From Nonlabens xiamenensis (GTDB taxonomy: Bacteria > Bacteroidota > Bacteroidia > Flavobacteriales > Flavobacteriaceae), in NCBI RefSeq assembly GCF_003865345.1, contig NZ_RMVE01000001.1:62001-126000 (forward strand): a stretch of 64,000 nt of DNA, written 5' to 3'. Within the stretch, counting starts at the first letter, position 1. Every line of letters starts with the position of its first letter. Shown in pieces: positions 25,779-35,229 of this stretch. The position numbers and the translations under genes were made by a program. Below the pieces are notes generated by a model that worked only from the letters and a program-made list of their open reading frames with translations, searched no databases and had not been told where the DNA came from.

Positions 25779-26446
25779 CAGCGCAGGGTAAATTTAATGT
25801 AAGTGATGGCTTTTCCCTTTTCCAGATATTGCTGCTCATAAAAAGTTTGGGTGCCCACTACTTCTTCTGGCGCTTCTGTGTTGCTATAGATATCGTGATG
25901 GGAATATAAAATATCGTCCTCTCTGGCTTGCAATAATCCTAAAGTATACCCATGCATGAATTCTGAATCTGTTTTCAGGTGCATCACACCATCAGGAACA
26001 AGAATGTGCTTATATCTGGCCAGAAATTCAGGGTTGGTCATGCGATGCTTGGTACGCTTGTACTTTATTTGAGGGTCTGGAAATGTGATCCATATCTCAT
26101 TGACTTCCGCTTTCGCGAAAGCGTGATCCACCAACTCAATCTGAGTACGTAGGAAAGCTACATTATCCAGCTCCTCTTGAAGAGCAGTTTTGGCACCTCT
26201 CCAAAATCTAGCTCCCTTGATATCTATTCCAATAAAATTGCGGTCAGGATATTTACGGGCCAATGCCACTGTATATTCACCTTTCCCGCATCCAAGCTCC
26301 AGGGTAATGGGGTTGTCATTGCCAAAAAATTCGTTCCATTGGCCCTTGTACTTGAAGTTGCTGGTCATTTCTTCCCTGGTAGGCTGAATGACATTTTTGA
26401 ATGTTTCGTTTTCGTTAAATCGCTTGAGTTTGTTCTTGCTTCCCAA
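25778..26446 (-). CDS. trmB: tRNA (guanine-N7-)-methyltransferase TrmB
   Basis: A 222-aa SAM-dependent enzyme that makes m7G46 in tRNA. Motif I is ITLELGCGKGEYTVALA, followed by NFIGIDIKGARFWRGAKTA and the family signature EIWITFPDPQIKYKRTKHR (the aspartate and basic residues bind tRNA). A palindrome copy (26108-26123) encodes AFAKA just before this signature (VDHAFAKAEVNEIW). It is first in the operon, with its own -7 box in a divergent promoter region. Confidence 0.95.
   Translation of the reverse strand: MGSKNKLKRFNENETFKNVIQPTREEMTSNFKYKGQWNEFFGNDNPITLELGCGKGEYTVALARKYPDRNFIGIDIKGARFWRGAKTALQEELDNVAFLRTQIELVDHAFAKAEVNEIWITFPDPQIKYKRTKHRMTNPEFLARYKHILVPDGVMHLKTDSEFMHGYTLGLLQAREDDILYSHHDIYSNTEAPEEVVGTQTFYEQQYLEKGKAITYIKFTLR
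26108..26123. repeat. 16-bp palindrome copy 4
   Basis: A perfect copy inside trmB, read as AFAKA in a surface segment directly before the conserved EIWITFPDPQ motif. Confidence 0.97.
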
Positions 26447-26477
26447 TACAATTATTTAAAGGTTACTTAAAAGATTA

Positions 26478-26485
26478 CAAATATA
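26478..26485 (-). promoter_or_regulatory. -7 box TATATTTG of the trmB operon
   Basis: On the minus strand TATATTTG lies 32 bp upstream of the trmB ATG. It is 19 bp away from an identical box for the divergent gene. Confidence 0.6.
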
Positions 26486-26504
26486 ATTGAATGTGAAGGC
26501 ATTG

Positions 26505-26512
26505 TATATTTG
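26505..26512 (+). promoter_or_regulatory. -7 box TATATTTG of the glycosyltransferase gene (near-leaderless)
   Basis: TATATTTG ends only 4 bp before the ATG at 26517, so the transcript is expected to begin at or next to the start codon. Confidence 0.6.
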
Positions 26513-26516
26513 AGGT

Positions 26517-27626
26517 ATGCAAATATCCAAAAACATTTTGGTAGCACCATTGAACTGGGGGCTGGGACATGCCACCCGATGCATTCCTATCATTAGGTCT
26601 ATTTTGCAAAATGGGGATATTCCTATAATCGCAAGCGACGGTAACGCACTTGCTTTGCTTAAAAAAGAATTTCCGTCACTGCTTGCACTAAAACTGCCGT
26701 CCTACAAAATAGAGTATTCCAAGAAAGGGCAAGATTTACGTTTGAAATTATTGAAAGACTCCCCAAAGATATGGATGGCGATACGCAACGAGCATAAATT
26801 GCTCAATCATCTTATCTTAAAACATGAGATCAGTGGGGTGATCTCCGACAATAGACTGGGACTTTATAGCGCTTTGGTGCCTTGTGTCATTCTTACTCAT
26901 CAATTACAAGTTCTCTCAGGAAATACGACTTGGTTAAGCACCCAACTGCATTTACACTACATCAAGAAATTTGATGCCTGCTGGATTCCAGATGTGAATG
27001 GCGTTAACAATCTCAGCGGGAAGTTATCATTCAATGAGGATGCCGACCTTGAAAAAGTATATCTGGGCCCACTATCCAGATTTCAACTTGGTTCCCCAGG
27101 TGATAAGAAATATGATTTATTGGTTTTGCTCTCTGGACCAGAACCTCAACGCAGCATTCTTGAAAAAAAATTGTTGGAAGAGGTTAAACAATACGAAGGA
27201 AAGATACTTTTTGTGGCGGGTAAAGTGGAAAAGAAGCAATTCACCAAAAAAAATAAAAACCTAACTTATTACAATTATTTGTCCACCGATAGCTTGCAAA
27301 AAGCTATGGACCGCAGTGAGTTGGTACTGTGCCGCAGTGGTTATACAACCATCATGGATCTGAATAAATTGGGTAAGAAAGCCTTCTTTATTCCTACTCC
27401 TGGGCAATTTGAACAGGAATATCTGGCAGAAAGTTTGGCCCAAAAAGGAATTGTTCCCTTTGCTACCCAAGAGCAATTCAATATTGAAATGCTCAATCAG
27501 GTAGAAAATTATGCCGGATTAGGCGCTATTCAATCAGATACCACCTCCATATCAGAGATTTTGGCGGAAACCTTCTCTAAGGTAAAGGAAAACTCAGAAC
27601 CGATTCCCAACTCGCTGTCCACGTAA
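26517..27626 (+). CDS. Glycosyltransferase, GT-B fold (family 28-like)
   Basis: A 369-aa cytoplasmic glycosyltransferase. The N-terminal Rossmann domain starts NILVAPLNWGLGHATRCIPI, with the glycine-rich loop typical of MurG/MGT-like enzymes. The C-terminal donor-binding half contains LLVLLSGPEPQRSILEKKLL, RSELVLCRSGYTTIMDLNKL and FIPTPGQFEQEYLAESLAQK. Donor and acceptor are unknown. Its 3' end overlaps the convergent histidine-kinase gene by 97 bp, unusually long. Confidence 0.85.
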   Translation: MQISKNILVAPLNWGLGHATRCIPIIRSILQNGDIPIIASDGNALALLKKEFPSLLALKLPSYKIEYSKKGQDLRLKLLKDSPKIWMAIRNEHKLLNHLILKHEISGVISDNRLGLYSALVPCVILTHQLQVLSGNTTWLSTQLHLHYIKKFDACWIPDVNGVNNLSGKLSFNEDADLEKVYLGPLSRFQLGSPGDKKYDLLVLLSGPEPQRSILEKKLLEEVKQYEGKILFVAGKVEKKQFTKKNKNLTYYNYLSTDSLQKAMDRSELVLCRSGYTTIMDLNKLGKKAFFIPTPGQFEQEYLAESLAQKGIVPFATQEQFNIEMLNQVENYAGLGAIQSDTTSISEILAETFSKVKENSEPIPNSLST

Positions 27627-28624
27627 ATACGCTCGCCGTGGGCATCCAGAATATGTTTTACAATGGCGAGTCCCAAACCAGATCCACCTTCTTTACGTGA
27701 ACCCGTGCGATCCACTCTAAAAAATCGTTCAAAAAGTCGTGGAATGTATTCAGCCTTGATTCCTTCCCCGTTGTCCGTCACCCTGACAATGACTTTATTA
27801 TCGATTAGGTCTTCTATGGCTACTTCAGTAGTTCCGTTAGTACGTCCATATTTGAGGGAATTAACCACAAGATTGGCCACCACTTGCTGGATCCTGTCCT
27901 GATCACCGTAAACCAGAATAGGTTGAGTATAGTTCATATCAAATATGAGCGAAATATTCTTCTTGGCTGCCTTCATTTCAAACTGGTCGAAGACTTGGCG
28001 GATGAGTTCGACCACATCAAACTCTTCTTTATCTAAACTCATATCACCTACCTCCAAACGGGTGATCATATCCATATCCTGAACGATATAGGTTAATCGC
28101 TCGACACCTTTTTGGGCTCGTTGGAGATACTTTTTACGAATAGCCTTATCCTTATGAGCGCCATCAATTAAGGTGTCTATATAACCTTGTACAGTAAACA
28201 ATGGTGTTTTAAGTTCGTGTGATATATTCCCTAAAAACTCTTTTCTGTAATTTTCACGGACCTTCAAGGTTTCAATTTCAATTTTTTTGTTCTTAGCAAA
28301 CCTTTCCACCTGTTCTCTTAGGGTGCGCATATCTGTTGCGATTTCTTGTTTACTCAGACTGGTTGATTCCAAGAGGGAAACGTCTTCGTAGATTTTTTTG
28401 ATCCGCCGGTATATAAAGCGTTGCACCCTGAATTGAATAATAAAATATGAGCTCAAAAAGACGACTGCAAACACTAATGCGAGCAACTCCCAAGGATAGG
28501 AAATTTCAAAAACCGAAAAAAGAAGATATAATGAAGCAGCTGTGACCAATGAAATATATACGGAAGACCGTATGGCAAATTTGTAACTCTTTCTTTTGGG
28601 CACTACATTGCTGTTATTTGACAT
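27530..28624 (-). CDS. Two-component sensor histidine kinase (PhoR-type)
   Basis: A 364-aa membrane kinase. Two membrane helices (about 15-65) are followed by a short linker, a dimerisation and phosphoacceptor region with the H-box FLGNISHELKTPLFTVQGYI, and a catalytic ATP-binding domain with N-box VVANLVVNSLKYG, G1 VTDNGEGIK and G2 GGSGLGLAIVKHIL. The membrane topology and partner (a PhoB-type regulator overlapping by 11 bp upstream) fit a PhoR/PhoB-like phosphate or stress system; the signal is not known. It overlaps the convergent glycosyltransferase 3' end. Confidence 0.93.
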   Translation of the reverse strand: MSNNSNVVPKRKSYKFAIRSSVYISLVTAASLYLLFSVFEISYPWELLALVFAVVFLSSYFIIQFRVQRFIYRRIKKIYEDVSLLESTSLSKQEIATDMRTLREQVERFAKNKKIEIETLKVRENYRKEFLGNISHELKTPLFTVQGYIDTLIDGAHKDKAIRKKYLQRAQKGVERLTYIVQDMDMITRLEVGDMSLDKEEFDVVELIRQVFDQFEMKAAKKNISLIFDMNYTQPILVYGDQDRIQQVVANLVVNSLKYGRTNGTTEVAIEDLIDNKVIVRVTDNGEGIKAEYIPRLFERFFRVDRTGSRKEGGSGLGLAIVKHILDAHGERIYVDSELGIGSEFSFTLEKVSAKISDMEVVSD

Positions 28625-29315
28625 ATTTATAGCCTACACCTTTGACTGTCTTAAAGCTGCGGTCGCCAAGTTTCTCACGGAGTTTTCTGATATGTACATC
28701 AATGGTACGACCTCCCACAACTACCTCTATTCCCCAAACTACGTCAAGTATCTCTTCCCTGGTAAACACCTTTCCCGGTTTACTGGTCAATAGGGCCAGC
28801 AATTCAAACTCTTTGCGAGGCAATACCATCTCATCACCTTTATAGATGATTTTGTATTGATCCTTATCAATAGTCAGATCTCCTAATTTAAGGATGTTGC
28901 CTGATTTCTGCTCGGGATTTTTCTTTCTGCGCAATAGTGACTTTACTTTGGACACCAATACCCTGGGTTTGATCGGTTTGGTGATATAGTCATCGGCTCC
29001 CGTATCAAAACCAGCGATCATGGAATAATCCTCTCCTCGAGCTGTAAGAAAAGTGATGACTGTATTGTCTAGATCCTTTACCTTCCTCATTTTTTCACAG
29101 GCCTCGATCCCGTCCATAACGGGCATCATGACATCAAGAATGATTAAGTCCGGTTTTTTCTTTTTGGCTTTTTTTAAGCCTTCCTCTCCATTTTCGGCAG
29201 TGTATACTTTATAACCTTCATTCTTTAGGTTGTAACCAACGATCTCCAGGATATCTGGTTCGTCATCCACAAGTAGGATTTTGGCTTTAGCTTCTTTCAT
29301 TTCTTCTTCTGTCAT
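28614..29315 (-). CDS. OmpR/PhoB family response regulator
   Basis: A 233-aa DNA-binding regulator. The receiver domain shows ILLVDDEPDILEIVGYN, the phospho-acceptor in DLIILDVMMPVMDGIE, the conserved T in TFLTARGE, and K in DDYITKPIKPR. The C-terminal winged helix ends with GGRTIDVHIRKLREKLGD and VKGVGYKYV. It is co-transcribed with the downstream kinase gene (11-bp overlap). A TAAATTTA box about 25 bp upstream is a weak promoter match. Confidence 0.95.
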   Translation of the reverse strand: MTEEEMKEAKAKILLVDDEPDILEIVGYNLKNEGYKVYTAENGEEGLKKAKKKKPDLIILDVMMPVMDGIEACEKMRKVKDLDNTVITFLTARGEDYSMIAGFDTGADDYITKPIKPRVLVSKVKSLLRRKKNPEQKSGNILKLGDLTIDKDQYKIIYKGDEMVLPRKEFELLALLTSKPGKVFTREEILDVVWGIEVVVGGRTIDVHIRKLREKLGDRSFKTVKGVGYKYVK

Positions 29316-29551
29316 GGTCTGAATCGCTAAATTTAATAAGATGTACGGCCAAGGGTTTTAAGCCGATGTTAGTATTAGGTTAACTCATTGTTTCCAATCG
29401 GGAATTTAAGGAAAAAAATTACGGGAAATGAAGTCAAATGTAGAGCACCTGAAATTTGTGAAATAAAAGTCTGATAATCAGGAGTCATCGAGCAAATGTT
29501 ACCTAATTATTAAATATCTGAGAACCAATTGATAGACCTCAATGATAAACG

Positions 29552-29559
29552 TATATTTG
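29552..29559 (+). promoter_or_regulatory. Bacteroidota promoter of the T9SS cargo gene
   Basis: TATATTTG (-7) at 29552-29559 with ATTG at 29528-29531 (-33 region, 20-bp gap), 16 bp before the ATG. This is one of the better two-box promoters in the window. Confidence 0.65.
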
Positions 29560-29575
29560 CAAAAAATCACATATA

Positions 29576-31321
29576 ATGAAACAAATTTACACGTTTTACC
29601 TATTGCTATTGGTCTCCAGCATATCCATGGCACAGGTCATGTACAACGAAGACTTTAGTACACCAATTGATAACACAGGTGTGGAAGGTATAACCGGCGG
29701 TGGTATCATTAACATCGGTGACTATCCTTCAAATGTTGCCTGGACTATAGATGCCAGCGCAGCTTCACTTACCGCAAATTCTGATTGGGCCAAATTGACT
29801 GGCGGAATTTTCAGTTTCCGTGATACGGACGGACCTACCATATGGGAGTCAGAATCTATAGACATTTCCACTGCTACCGGTGCATTTAATTTTTCTGTAG
29901 CTGCTTCCAACAACAATGGAGGATTTGAATCTAGTGACTATTTGGATATTCTTTATTCTATCGATGGTGGAGCTTACGTCCTGGTTCAGGACTGGAACAA
30001 CCTGGGGGATGCAACCCACACTTTTCTTGGTGAAAAAAATGGAACGGATTGGAATGGTACAACTCCTGAAATTGTAACTGTTTCTGGACTTACCGGAACC
30101 AGCACTTTGCAAATCCGCGTGGTGGCTGAAGTTAATGCAGGTGGAGAAGAAATGTTCTTTGATGATATTAATGTGTTTGAAGGTGCGCCTGCTCCTAGTC
30201 TTTCCATCACAAGCCCAGCCGATAATGAAGTACTTGCCTCTGGTGATTTCAATGTATCATTCCTTGTCAATAACTTCAATGTAGCTCAGTCTGGTGGCGA
30301 CGGTTATGTTCAATACGCACTAGATGCTGCTGCACCGGTGGATAAATTTGATACTACGGATATCAGTTTCACTGGAATAGCTTCTGGACAGCACAGTATC
30401 ACTTTAGAATTAGTAGACAACAGTGGGAATTCTTTGACACCTTCTGTATTGCAAACCGTAAATTTTGAAGTAGCTGCTAGCCAACAAGTTGCTAATATTG
30501 CAGCTTTGAGAGCAGTAACTCTCCCTTCTACAACAGTGTATACAGTCACTGGCGAAGTATTTGTTACACATACAGAATCTTTTAGAAATCAAAAATGGAT
30601 CCAGGATGCTACTGCAGGAATCGTTATCGACGATAACAACGGTATCATCACCACTGCTCTTGTAAGAGGCGACGGTGTGACAGGAGTAACAGGAACCTTG
30701 AGTGAGTTCAACGGTTTGTTGCAATTGACACCAACCGCAGATACAGGAGCGCCAACATCTACTGGTAATGTAACAACACCCGAAATAGTAACTATAAGCG
30801 ACTTGAATACTAACCCAGAGGATTATGAATCTGAAATCGTACAAATCAATGGTGTTACTTACGACAATGCAGATGGAGTTATTACATTCTCTAATGGGAG
30901 TGAAGAGCCAATTTCTGTAGGAAGTGATACCTTCATGCATAGATCTTTGTTTGGGGCCTCTTACGATGGTGAGATTGTACCCACCGCCCCAACAGACCTT
31001 GCCGGTTTTATCACACAGAGATCTAATGGATATTTTATTCAGCCCAGGAATAATGACGATATCTCAACCTTGTCCACTGGCTCTTTGAACCAGGCTCAAT
31101 TCATAATGTATCCTAATCCTGTTGATAATGGAATCGTACGTATTGAGAACAGAAATGCTGGAGATTTTGAGGTAACAATCTATTCCGCATTGGGACAAGC
31201 AGTTCTTCAAACTAAAAATATACAGTCTGAAATCAATGTATCCAACCTAGATGCAGGTCTTTACATTGTAAAGATCAGTCAAAATGGTGCAGCACAAACA
31301 CGTAAGCTGGTCATCAAATAA
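29576..31321 (+). CDS. Secreted multidomain protein with T9SS C-terminal sorting domain
   Basis: 581 aa. A signal peptide (MKQIYTFYLLLLVSSISMAQ) is followed by a jelly-roll-like beta domain (about 20-210, with YLDILYSIDGGAYVLVQDW). An Ig-like segment (about 210-300, SLSITSPADNEVLASGDFNV) and an OB-like segment resembling the DUF5689/extracellular-nuclease accessory type (about 305-480, YTVTGEVFVTHTES and VRGDGVTGVTGTL) come next. A type A T9SS sorting domain ends it (MYPNPVDNGIVRI, ASNLDAGLYIVKIS, KLVIK). No catalytic site is apparent. It is a cargo of the system whose SprA and PorZ are also in this window. Confidence 0.85.
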   Translation: MKQIYTFYLLLLVSSISMAQVMYNEDFSTPIDNTGVEGITGGGIINIGDYPSNVAWTIDASAASLTANSDWAKLTGGIFSFRDTDGPTIWESESIDISTATGAFNFSVAASNNNGGFESSDYLDILYSIDGGAYVLVQDWNNLGDATHTFLGEKNGTDWNGTTPEIVTVSGLTGTSTLQIRVVAEVNAGGEEMFFDDINVFEGAPAPSLSITSPADNEVLASGDFNVSFLVNNFNVAQSGGDGYVQYALDAAAPVDKFDTTDISFTGIASGQHSITLELVDNSGNSLTPSVLQTVNFEVAASQQVANIAALRAVTLPSTTVYTVTGEVFVTHTESFRNQKWIQDATAGIVIDDNNGIITTALVRGDGVTGVTGTLSEFNGLLQLTPTADTGAPTSTGNVTTPEIVTISDLNTNPEDYESEIVQINGVTYDNADGVITFSNGSEEPISVGSDTFMHRSLFGASYDGEIVPTAPTDLAGFITQRSNGYFIQPRNNDDISTLSTGSLNQAQFIMYPNPVDNGIVRIENRNAGDFEVTIYSALGQAVLQTKNIQSEINVSNLDAGLYIVKISQNGAAQTRKLVIK

Positions 31322-31347
31322 CTAGGTATACATTACCTTATACATCA

Positions 31348-31378
31348 AGCGCCGCAATCATCTGCGGCGCTTTTTTTA
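31348..31378 (+). terminator. Rho-independent terminator of the T9SS cargo gene
   Basis: AGCGCCGCA, a 6-base loop, TGCGGCGCT followed by a T7 run, 27 bp after the stop codon. Confidence 0.93.
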
Positions 31379-31393
31379 TTTACTTTTGCTGGC

Positions 31394-32380
31394 ATGACCG
31401 CTCCCGATCCCTCATCTATTTTTAACATTGATTCAGATGCTTCTTTTGAAGATATGGCATGGAGAATCTACCTGTACCAAAGGGAGCACAATGAAGTCTA
31501 TCAGAAGTTTTGTGATTTATTGGATCGGCCGGTAAAAGATGTTGAACAAATACCGTTTCTACCGATTTCTTTGTTTAAATCTCATGAGGTATTCATCCCT
31601 AAACACGACCCGCAAATTGTTTTTACCAGCAGTGGCACCACCGGTATGGAGCGATCAAAACACTATGTAAGCGATGTGGATATTTATCATCAAAGTCTGG
31701 ATAAAAGCTTTGCAAGGATTTATGGAAATCCGGAAGATTATGTGATCTTGGCCTTGTTACCGCATTACCTCGAGCGCACCGGGTCTTCTCTGGTTCACAT
31801 GGCCCAGCGATGGATCAATCAGTCCAATCACCCAGATAGCGGATTCTACCTCAACGAACTTGAAACGCTTTCCCAACTTCTCAAAGAGTTATCCAATTCT
31901 TCCAGAAAAATTATCTTGTTGGGAGTTAGCTTTGCCTTGTTAGCGTTGGCAGAAAAATTTCCGCAGCAACTTGAAAACACCTATATCATCGAGACTGGTG
32001 GAATGAAAGGTATGCGCAAAGAAATCATCAAATCTGAACTGCATGACATTTTGAGAAATGCTTTTCCGGGTGCTCAAATCCAAAGTGAGTACGGAATGAC
32101 CGAACTACTATCGCAAGCCTATGCTTTAAACGGGCAACTATTTGAGACACCGCCCTGGATGAAAGTGCTCACCCGCCAAACCAATGATCCACTTTCCCTA
32201 GCTCCCCATGGAAGAACAGGAGGAATAAATGTCATCGATCTGGCCAATCTCCATTCCTGTTCTTTTATCGCTACACAAGACCTGGGCAAAACTCACCCCA
32301 ACGGCAAGTTTGAGGTACTAGGTAGATTTGATCATTCAGATATCAGGGGTTGTAACCTGATGGCTGTTGGTTCTCATTAA
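31394..32380 (+). CDS. LuxE/PaaK-like acyl-protein synthetase
   Basis: A 328-aa member of the adenylate-forming enzyme superfamily, close to LuxE (acyl-protein synthetase). Visible motifs are VFTSSGTTGMERSKHYV (phosphate-binding loop), a central ILLGVSFALLALAEKFPQQL region, and a carboxylate-activating core ETGGMKGMRKEII with SEYGMTELLSQAY. No lux genes are nearby, so it is not a luminescence gene; the acyl substrate is unknown. It is monocistronic, immediately after a terminator. Confidence 0.85.
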   Translation: MTAPDPSSIFNIDSDASFEDMAWRIYLYQREHNEVYQKFCDLLDRPVKDVEQIPFLPISLFKSHEVFIPKHDPQIVFTSSGTTGMERSKHYVSDVDIYHQSLDKSFARIYGNPEDYVILALLPHYLERTGSSLVHMAQRWINQSNHPDSGFYLNELETLSQLLKELSNSSRKIILLGVSFALLALAEKFPQQLENTYIIETGGMKGMRKEIIKSELHDILRNAFPGAQIQSEYGMTELLSQAYALNGQLFETPPWMKVLTRQTNDPLSLAPHGRTGGINVIDLANLHSCSFIATQDLGKTHPNGKFEVLGRFDHSDIRGCNLMAVGSH

Positions 32381-32404
32381 GTAGGGAAATCAAGCTTATC
32401 TATG

Positions 32405-33706
32405 TCACTCATCTAGAAGTACTAAAAAGTAAGTCGTTTTACCGCGTTGTAGTAGGATCATATTGTCGGCTATCACATCGTCCTCAGACACCATTTTACC
32501 TGCCGAAACTTTGTTTTTGTTGATACTGAGGCTATTTTCCTTGAGAGCGCGACGCACTTCAGCATTCGAATTGAGAAAACCGGTAATTTCATTGCAAAAT
32601 TCTACAATATCTACACCGTCTTTGATCAGGCTCCTGTCAATAGTCACTTGCGGGACCCCTTCAAAAATTTCTAATAGGGTAGCATGGTCCATTTTACCCC
32701 ATTGTTCTGGTGTGACCTTTTTAGAGAAAAGAATCTTTGAAGCCTCAACCGCAGTGTCATATGCTTCTCTTCCATGCACCATTACCGTTACCTCCTCAGC
32801 GAGGCGTTTTTGTAAGACCCGGTAGCCTGGATCCTTTTGATGTTCATCGATTAGCGATTGGCAAGTTTCCTGATCCAAAAAGGTAAATATCTTGATCCAA
32901 TTAGCCGCATCTTCATCTGTAGACGTTACCCAAAACTGATAAAATTGGTAAACGCTGGTTTTATGTGCATCCAGCCATATATTTCCGGATTCAGTTTTCC
33001 CAAACTTAGTTCCGTCGGCTTTGGTTACAAGAGGCGTAGTAAGTGCATAAGCTTTTCCCCTGGCTTTTCTGCGGATTAACTCCGTTCCTGTAGTGATATT
33101 GCCCCATTGGTCGGATCCGCCAATTTGCAGTTTACAACCCAAGGTTTCATATAAATGCAGGTAGTCATAGCCTTGGAAGAGTTGATAAGTAAATTCAGTA
33201 AAACTCATTCCATCTCCTTCTCCAGATACACGTTTTTTAACTGATTCCTTGGCCATCATATAATTGACGGTAATATGTTTGCCAATATCCCGTGCAAAAT
33301 CAATCAATCCAAAATCCTTCATCCAGTCATAATTATTGACCATCAAAGCTCTAGATTTTTTTTTCCCTCCTTCAAAATCAATAAATCTGGATATGACAGA
33401 TTTGACACCAGCGATATTTTTTTCCAAAATATCTTGTGTCAACAGGTTGCGTTCTGCACTCTTTCCGCTTGGGTCACCAATCATTCCGGTTGCTCCTCCT
33501 ACAAGCGCCACTGGTCGATGGCCTGCCCGCTGAAGGTGCATCAACAGTATAATTTGTACCAGACTACCTATATGTAGTGAGTCGGCAGTGGGGTCAAAAC
33601 CGATATAACCTGTCACGGTTTCTTTCTGCATCATTTCTTCAGTTTCAGGCATGATATCATGTACCATTCCCCTCCATCTCAATTCTTCTACAAAATTGTA
33701 AGCCAT
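32405..33706 (-). CDS. tyrS: Tyrosine--tRNA ligase
   Basis: A 433-aa class I aminoacyl-tRNA synthetase. The HIGH-type signature reads [19 protein letters not shown]. Tyrosine-binding residues are in [20 protein letters not shown] with GGSDQWGNI, the KMSKS-type loop is [12 protein letters not shown], and a C-terminal S4 RNA-binding domain follows. Length and motifs are typical of bacterial TyrS. It is monocistronic with its own -7 box upstream. Confidence 0.97.
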   Translation of the reverse strand: MAYNFVEELRWRGMVHDIMPETEEMMQKETVTGYIGFDPTADSLHIGSLVQIILLMHLQRAGHRPVALVGGATGMIGDPSGKSAERNLLTQDILEKNIAGVKSVISRFIDFEGGKKKSRALMVNNYDWMKDFGLIDFARDIGKHITVNYMMAKESVKKRVSGEGDGMSFTEFTYQLFQGYDYLHLYETLGCKLQIGGSDQWGNITTGTELIRRKARGKAYALTTPLVTKADGTKFGKTESGNIWLDAHKTSVYQFYQFWVTSTDEDAANWIKIFTFLDQETCQSLIDEHQKDPGYRVLQKRLAEEVTVMVHGREAYDTAVEASKILFSKKVTPEQWGKMDHATLLEIFEGVPQVTIDRSLIKDGVDIVEFCNEITGFLNSNAEVRRALKENSLSINKNKVSAGKMVSEDDVIADNMILLQRGKTTYFLVLLDE

Positions 33707-33725
33707 ACTACTAGATTTATGCCTG

Positions 33726-33733
33726 CAAATATA
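33726..33733 (-). promoter_or_regulatory. -7 box TATATTTG of tyrS
   Basis: Minus-strand TATATTTG, 20 bp upstream of the tyrS ATG. No clear -33 TTTG is seen. Confidence 0.55.
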
Positions 33734-33789
33734 TATGCTTTGGCTTTCATGCCCGCCTTTTTCAGATGGGGATTGCTTACTTTTACCAC

Positions 33790-34782
33790 ATGATATTGGT
33801 AACTGGAGGTACCGGACTTGTTGGTGGACATTTGTTGTATCGCTTTCGCGAAAGCGCAGAGCAAATCACCGCCATATATCGCGACAAAGAGCAGCTAGAA
33901 AAAACCAGGTATATTTTTGAGTCTTACGGTCAAGGGCAGGCTGCCTTTGTAGATCAATTCAATTGGATTCAGGCGGAACTTCTTGATATTCCCAGTTTAG
34001 ACCGGGCCATGCAGGGAATCCAGCAGGTATATCATTGTGCCGCATCCTTGAAGGAAAATCACTTTGAAGTGATGAAAGCGATTAATATGCGCGGTACTGA
34101 GAACTTGATCAATCTGGCCTTGAGCAAAGGCGTGAAAAAATTCTGCCATGTCAGTAGTATCGCAGCGCTGGGTGATCCAATAGGTCAATCAGAAGTCACT
34201 GAGGAAGATTACTTCAACCTGGATGGAGAACATACGGATTACGCCATTACTAAATTTGGTGCAGAAATGGAGGCCTGGCGGGCAACTCAGGAAAACATGC
34301 AGGTGATCATTGTCAATCCAGGGGTAATCTTGGGAGAAGGTAATTGGCAACAAGGCTCAGGCCAACTTTTCGGTCGCACAGCCAATGGGAATTTATTTTA
34401 CACCTCTGGCGGCAGCGGGTTCATTGATGTCAGAGATGTGGTGCGATGTATGCAGTGGTTGATGGAAAACAATGTCAAAAACGAGCGTTTTATTCTGGTT
34501 TCTCGCAATCTTAAATACAAAGACCTTTTAAGTGAAATAGCCAAGCAATTGAAAGTGAAACCCCCCAGAATCCTTCTCCCCAAATGGCTTGTCCAGCTAG
34601 CATCTGCCTTTCTCAAGATCCCAGATCTTTTAGGTTTCCCAAGACGATTGAGTAGTGCTACTGTTACTAGTCTTTATTCGACAACTTCTTATTCGAATGA
34701 AAAAATTCAGCAACTTATTCCATTTACCTTGATACCACTCGAGGAAAGTATCCAAAGAATTTCCACCTATTACCGTAGATAG
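33790..34782 (+). CDS. NAD(P)-dependent epimerase/dehydratase (extended SDR)
   Basis: A Rossmann-fold short-chain dehydrogenase. The dinucleotide site is [18 protein letters not shown] and the active-site YxxxK is in [13 protein letters not shown]. Start: an upstream frame opens at 33766 (MGIAYFYH), but the ATG at 33790 directly precedes the glycine motif and is preferred, giving 330 aa. A palindrome copy (33841-33856) is read as RFRES right after this motif. It could be a dihydroflavonol-reductase- or steroid-dehydrogenase-like member; the substrate is unknown. It converges on the DUF4296 gene. Confidence 0.88.
   Translation: MILVTGGTGLVGGHLLYRFRESAEQITAIYRDKEQLEKTRYIFESYGQGQAAFVDQFNWIQAELLDIPSLDRAMQGIQQVYHCAASLKENHFEVMKAINMRGTENLINLALSKGVKKFCHVSSIAALGDPIGQSEVTEEDYFNLDGEHTDYAITKFGAEMEAWRATQENMQVIIVNPGVILGEGNWQQGSGQLFGRTANGNLFYTSGGSGFIDVRDVVRCMQWLMENNVKNERFILVSRNLKYKDLLSEIAKQLKVKPPRILLPKWLVQLASAFLKIPDLLGFPRRLSSATVTSLYSTTSYSNEKIQQLIPFTLIPLEESIQRISTYYRR
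33841..33856. repeat. 16-bp palindrome copy 5
   Basis: A perfect copy near the 5' end of the epimerase gene, starting at codon position 1 and read as RFRES. Confidence 0.97.
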
Positions 34783-34785
34783 TCT

Positions 34786-35229
34786 TTAATACTCTTCATC
34801 TGGATCAAGTTCTCTCAATTGGATATCTGGTAGAATAGAGTCTTTCGGGATCGGTTTTTCCTCGGAATACTGCTGGTTAATACGCTCTTGCCTGACGGCC
34901 AAAGAATCTTTAAGCACCTCTACCTTTTTCTCTACTCTTTCCATTAAAGATTGGTACTTTTCTATACGATCTAGATAATAGAAAAGGTTTTCTTGGAATT
35001 GTAAACTGTCCGTATTGTATTTCTTATAAATATACGGCGAGGGTTGTATGTTAGTTTCTTCATAAGCCCGCTTATTTGAAGAAATAGCCGATTCCATAAT
35101 ATAAATATCGGTCATGATGTCCACCATTTTTTCTTCCGAATAAAGGCGTTCAGGTTTTTTGGAACGCTCTACACTGGTACAGGAAAATAGGCAACCAATC
35201 AATAGTAAAATGCTGATTAAAATTTTCAT
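34786..35229 (-). CDS. DUF4296 lipoprotein
   Basis: A 147-aa protein with a lipoprotein signal peptide (MKILISILLLIGCLFSCTSV, lipobox cysteine). The DUF4296 domain EEKMVDIMTDIYIMESAISS is followed by a helical, charged C-terminus. The function is unknown; it is found widely in Bacteroidota. It overlaps the dihydroorotase stop by 4 bp, in a run of polyprenol-P mannosyltransferase, dihydroorotase and this gene. Confidence 0.88.
   Translation of the reverse strand: MKILISILLLIGCLFSCTSVERSKKPERLYSEEKMVDIMTDIYIMESAISSNKRAYEETNIQPSPYIYKKYNTDSLQFQENLFYYLDRIEKYQSLMERVEKKVEVLKDSLAVRQERINQQYSEEKPIPKDSILPDIQLRELDPDEEY

Noticed and set aside
31394-32380. A luminescence (lux) locus
   Set aside because: Only a LuxE-like enzyme is present; no luciferase or reductase genes are nearby.
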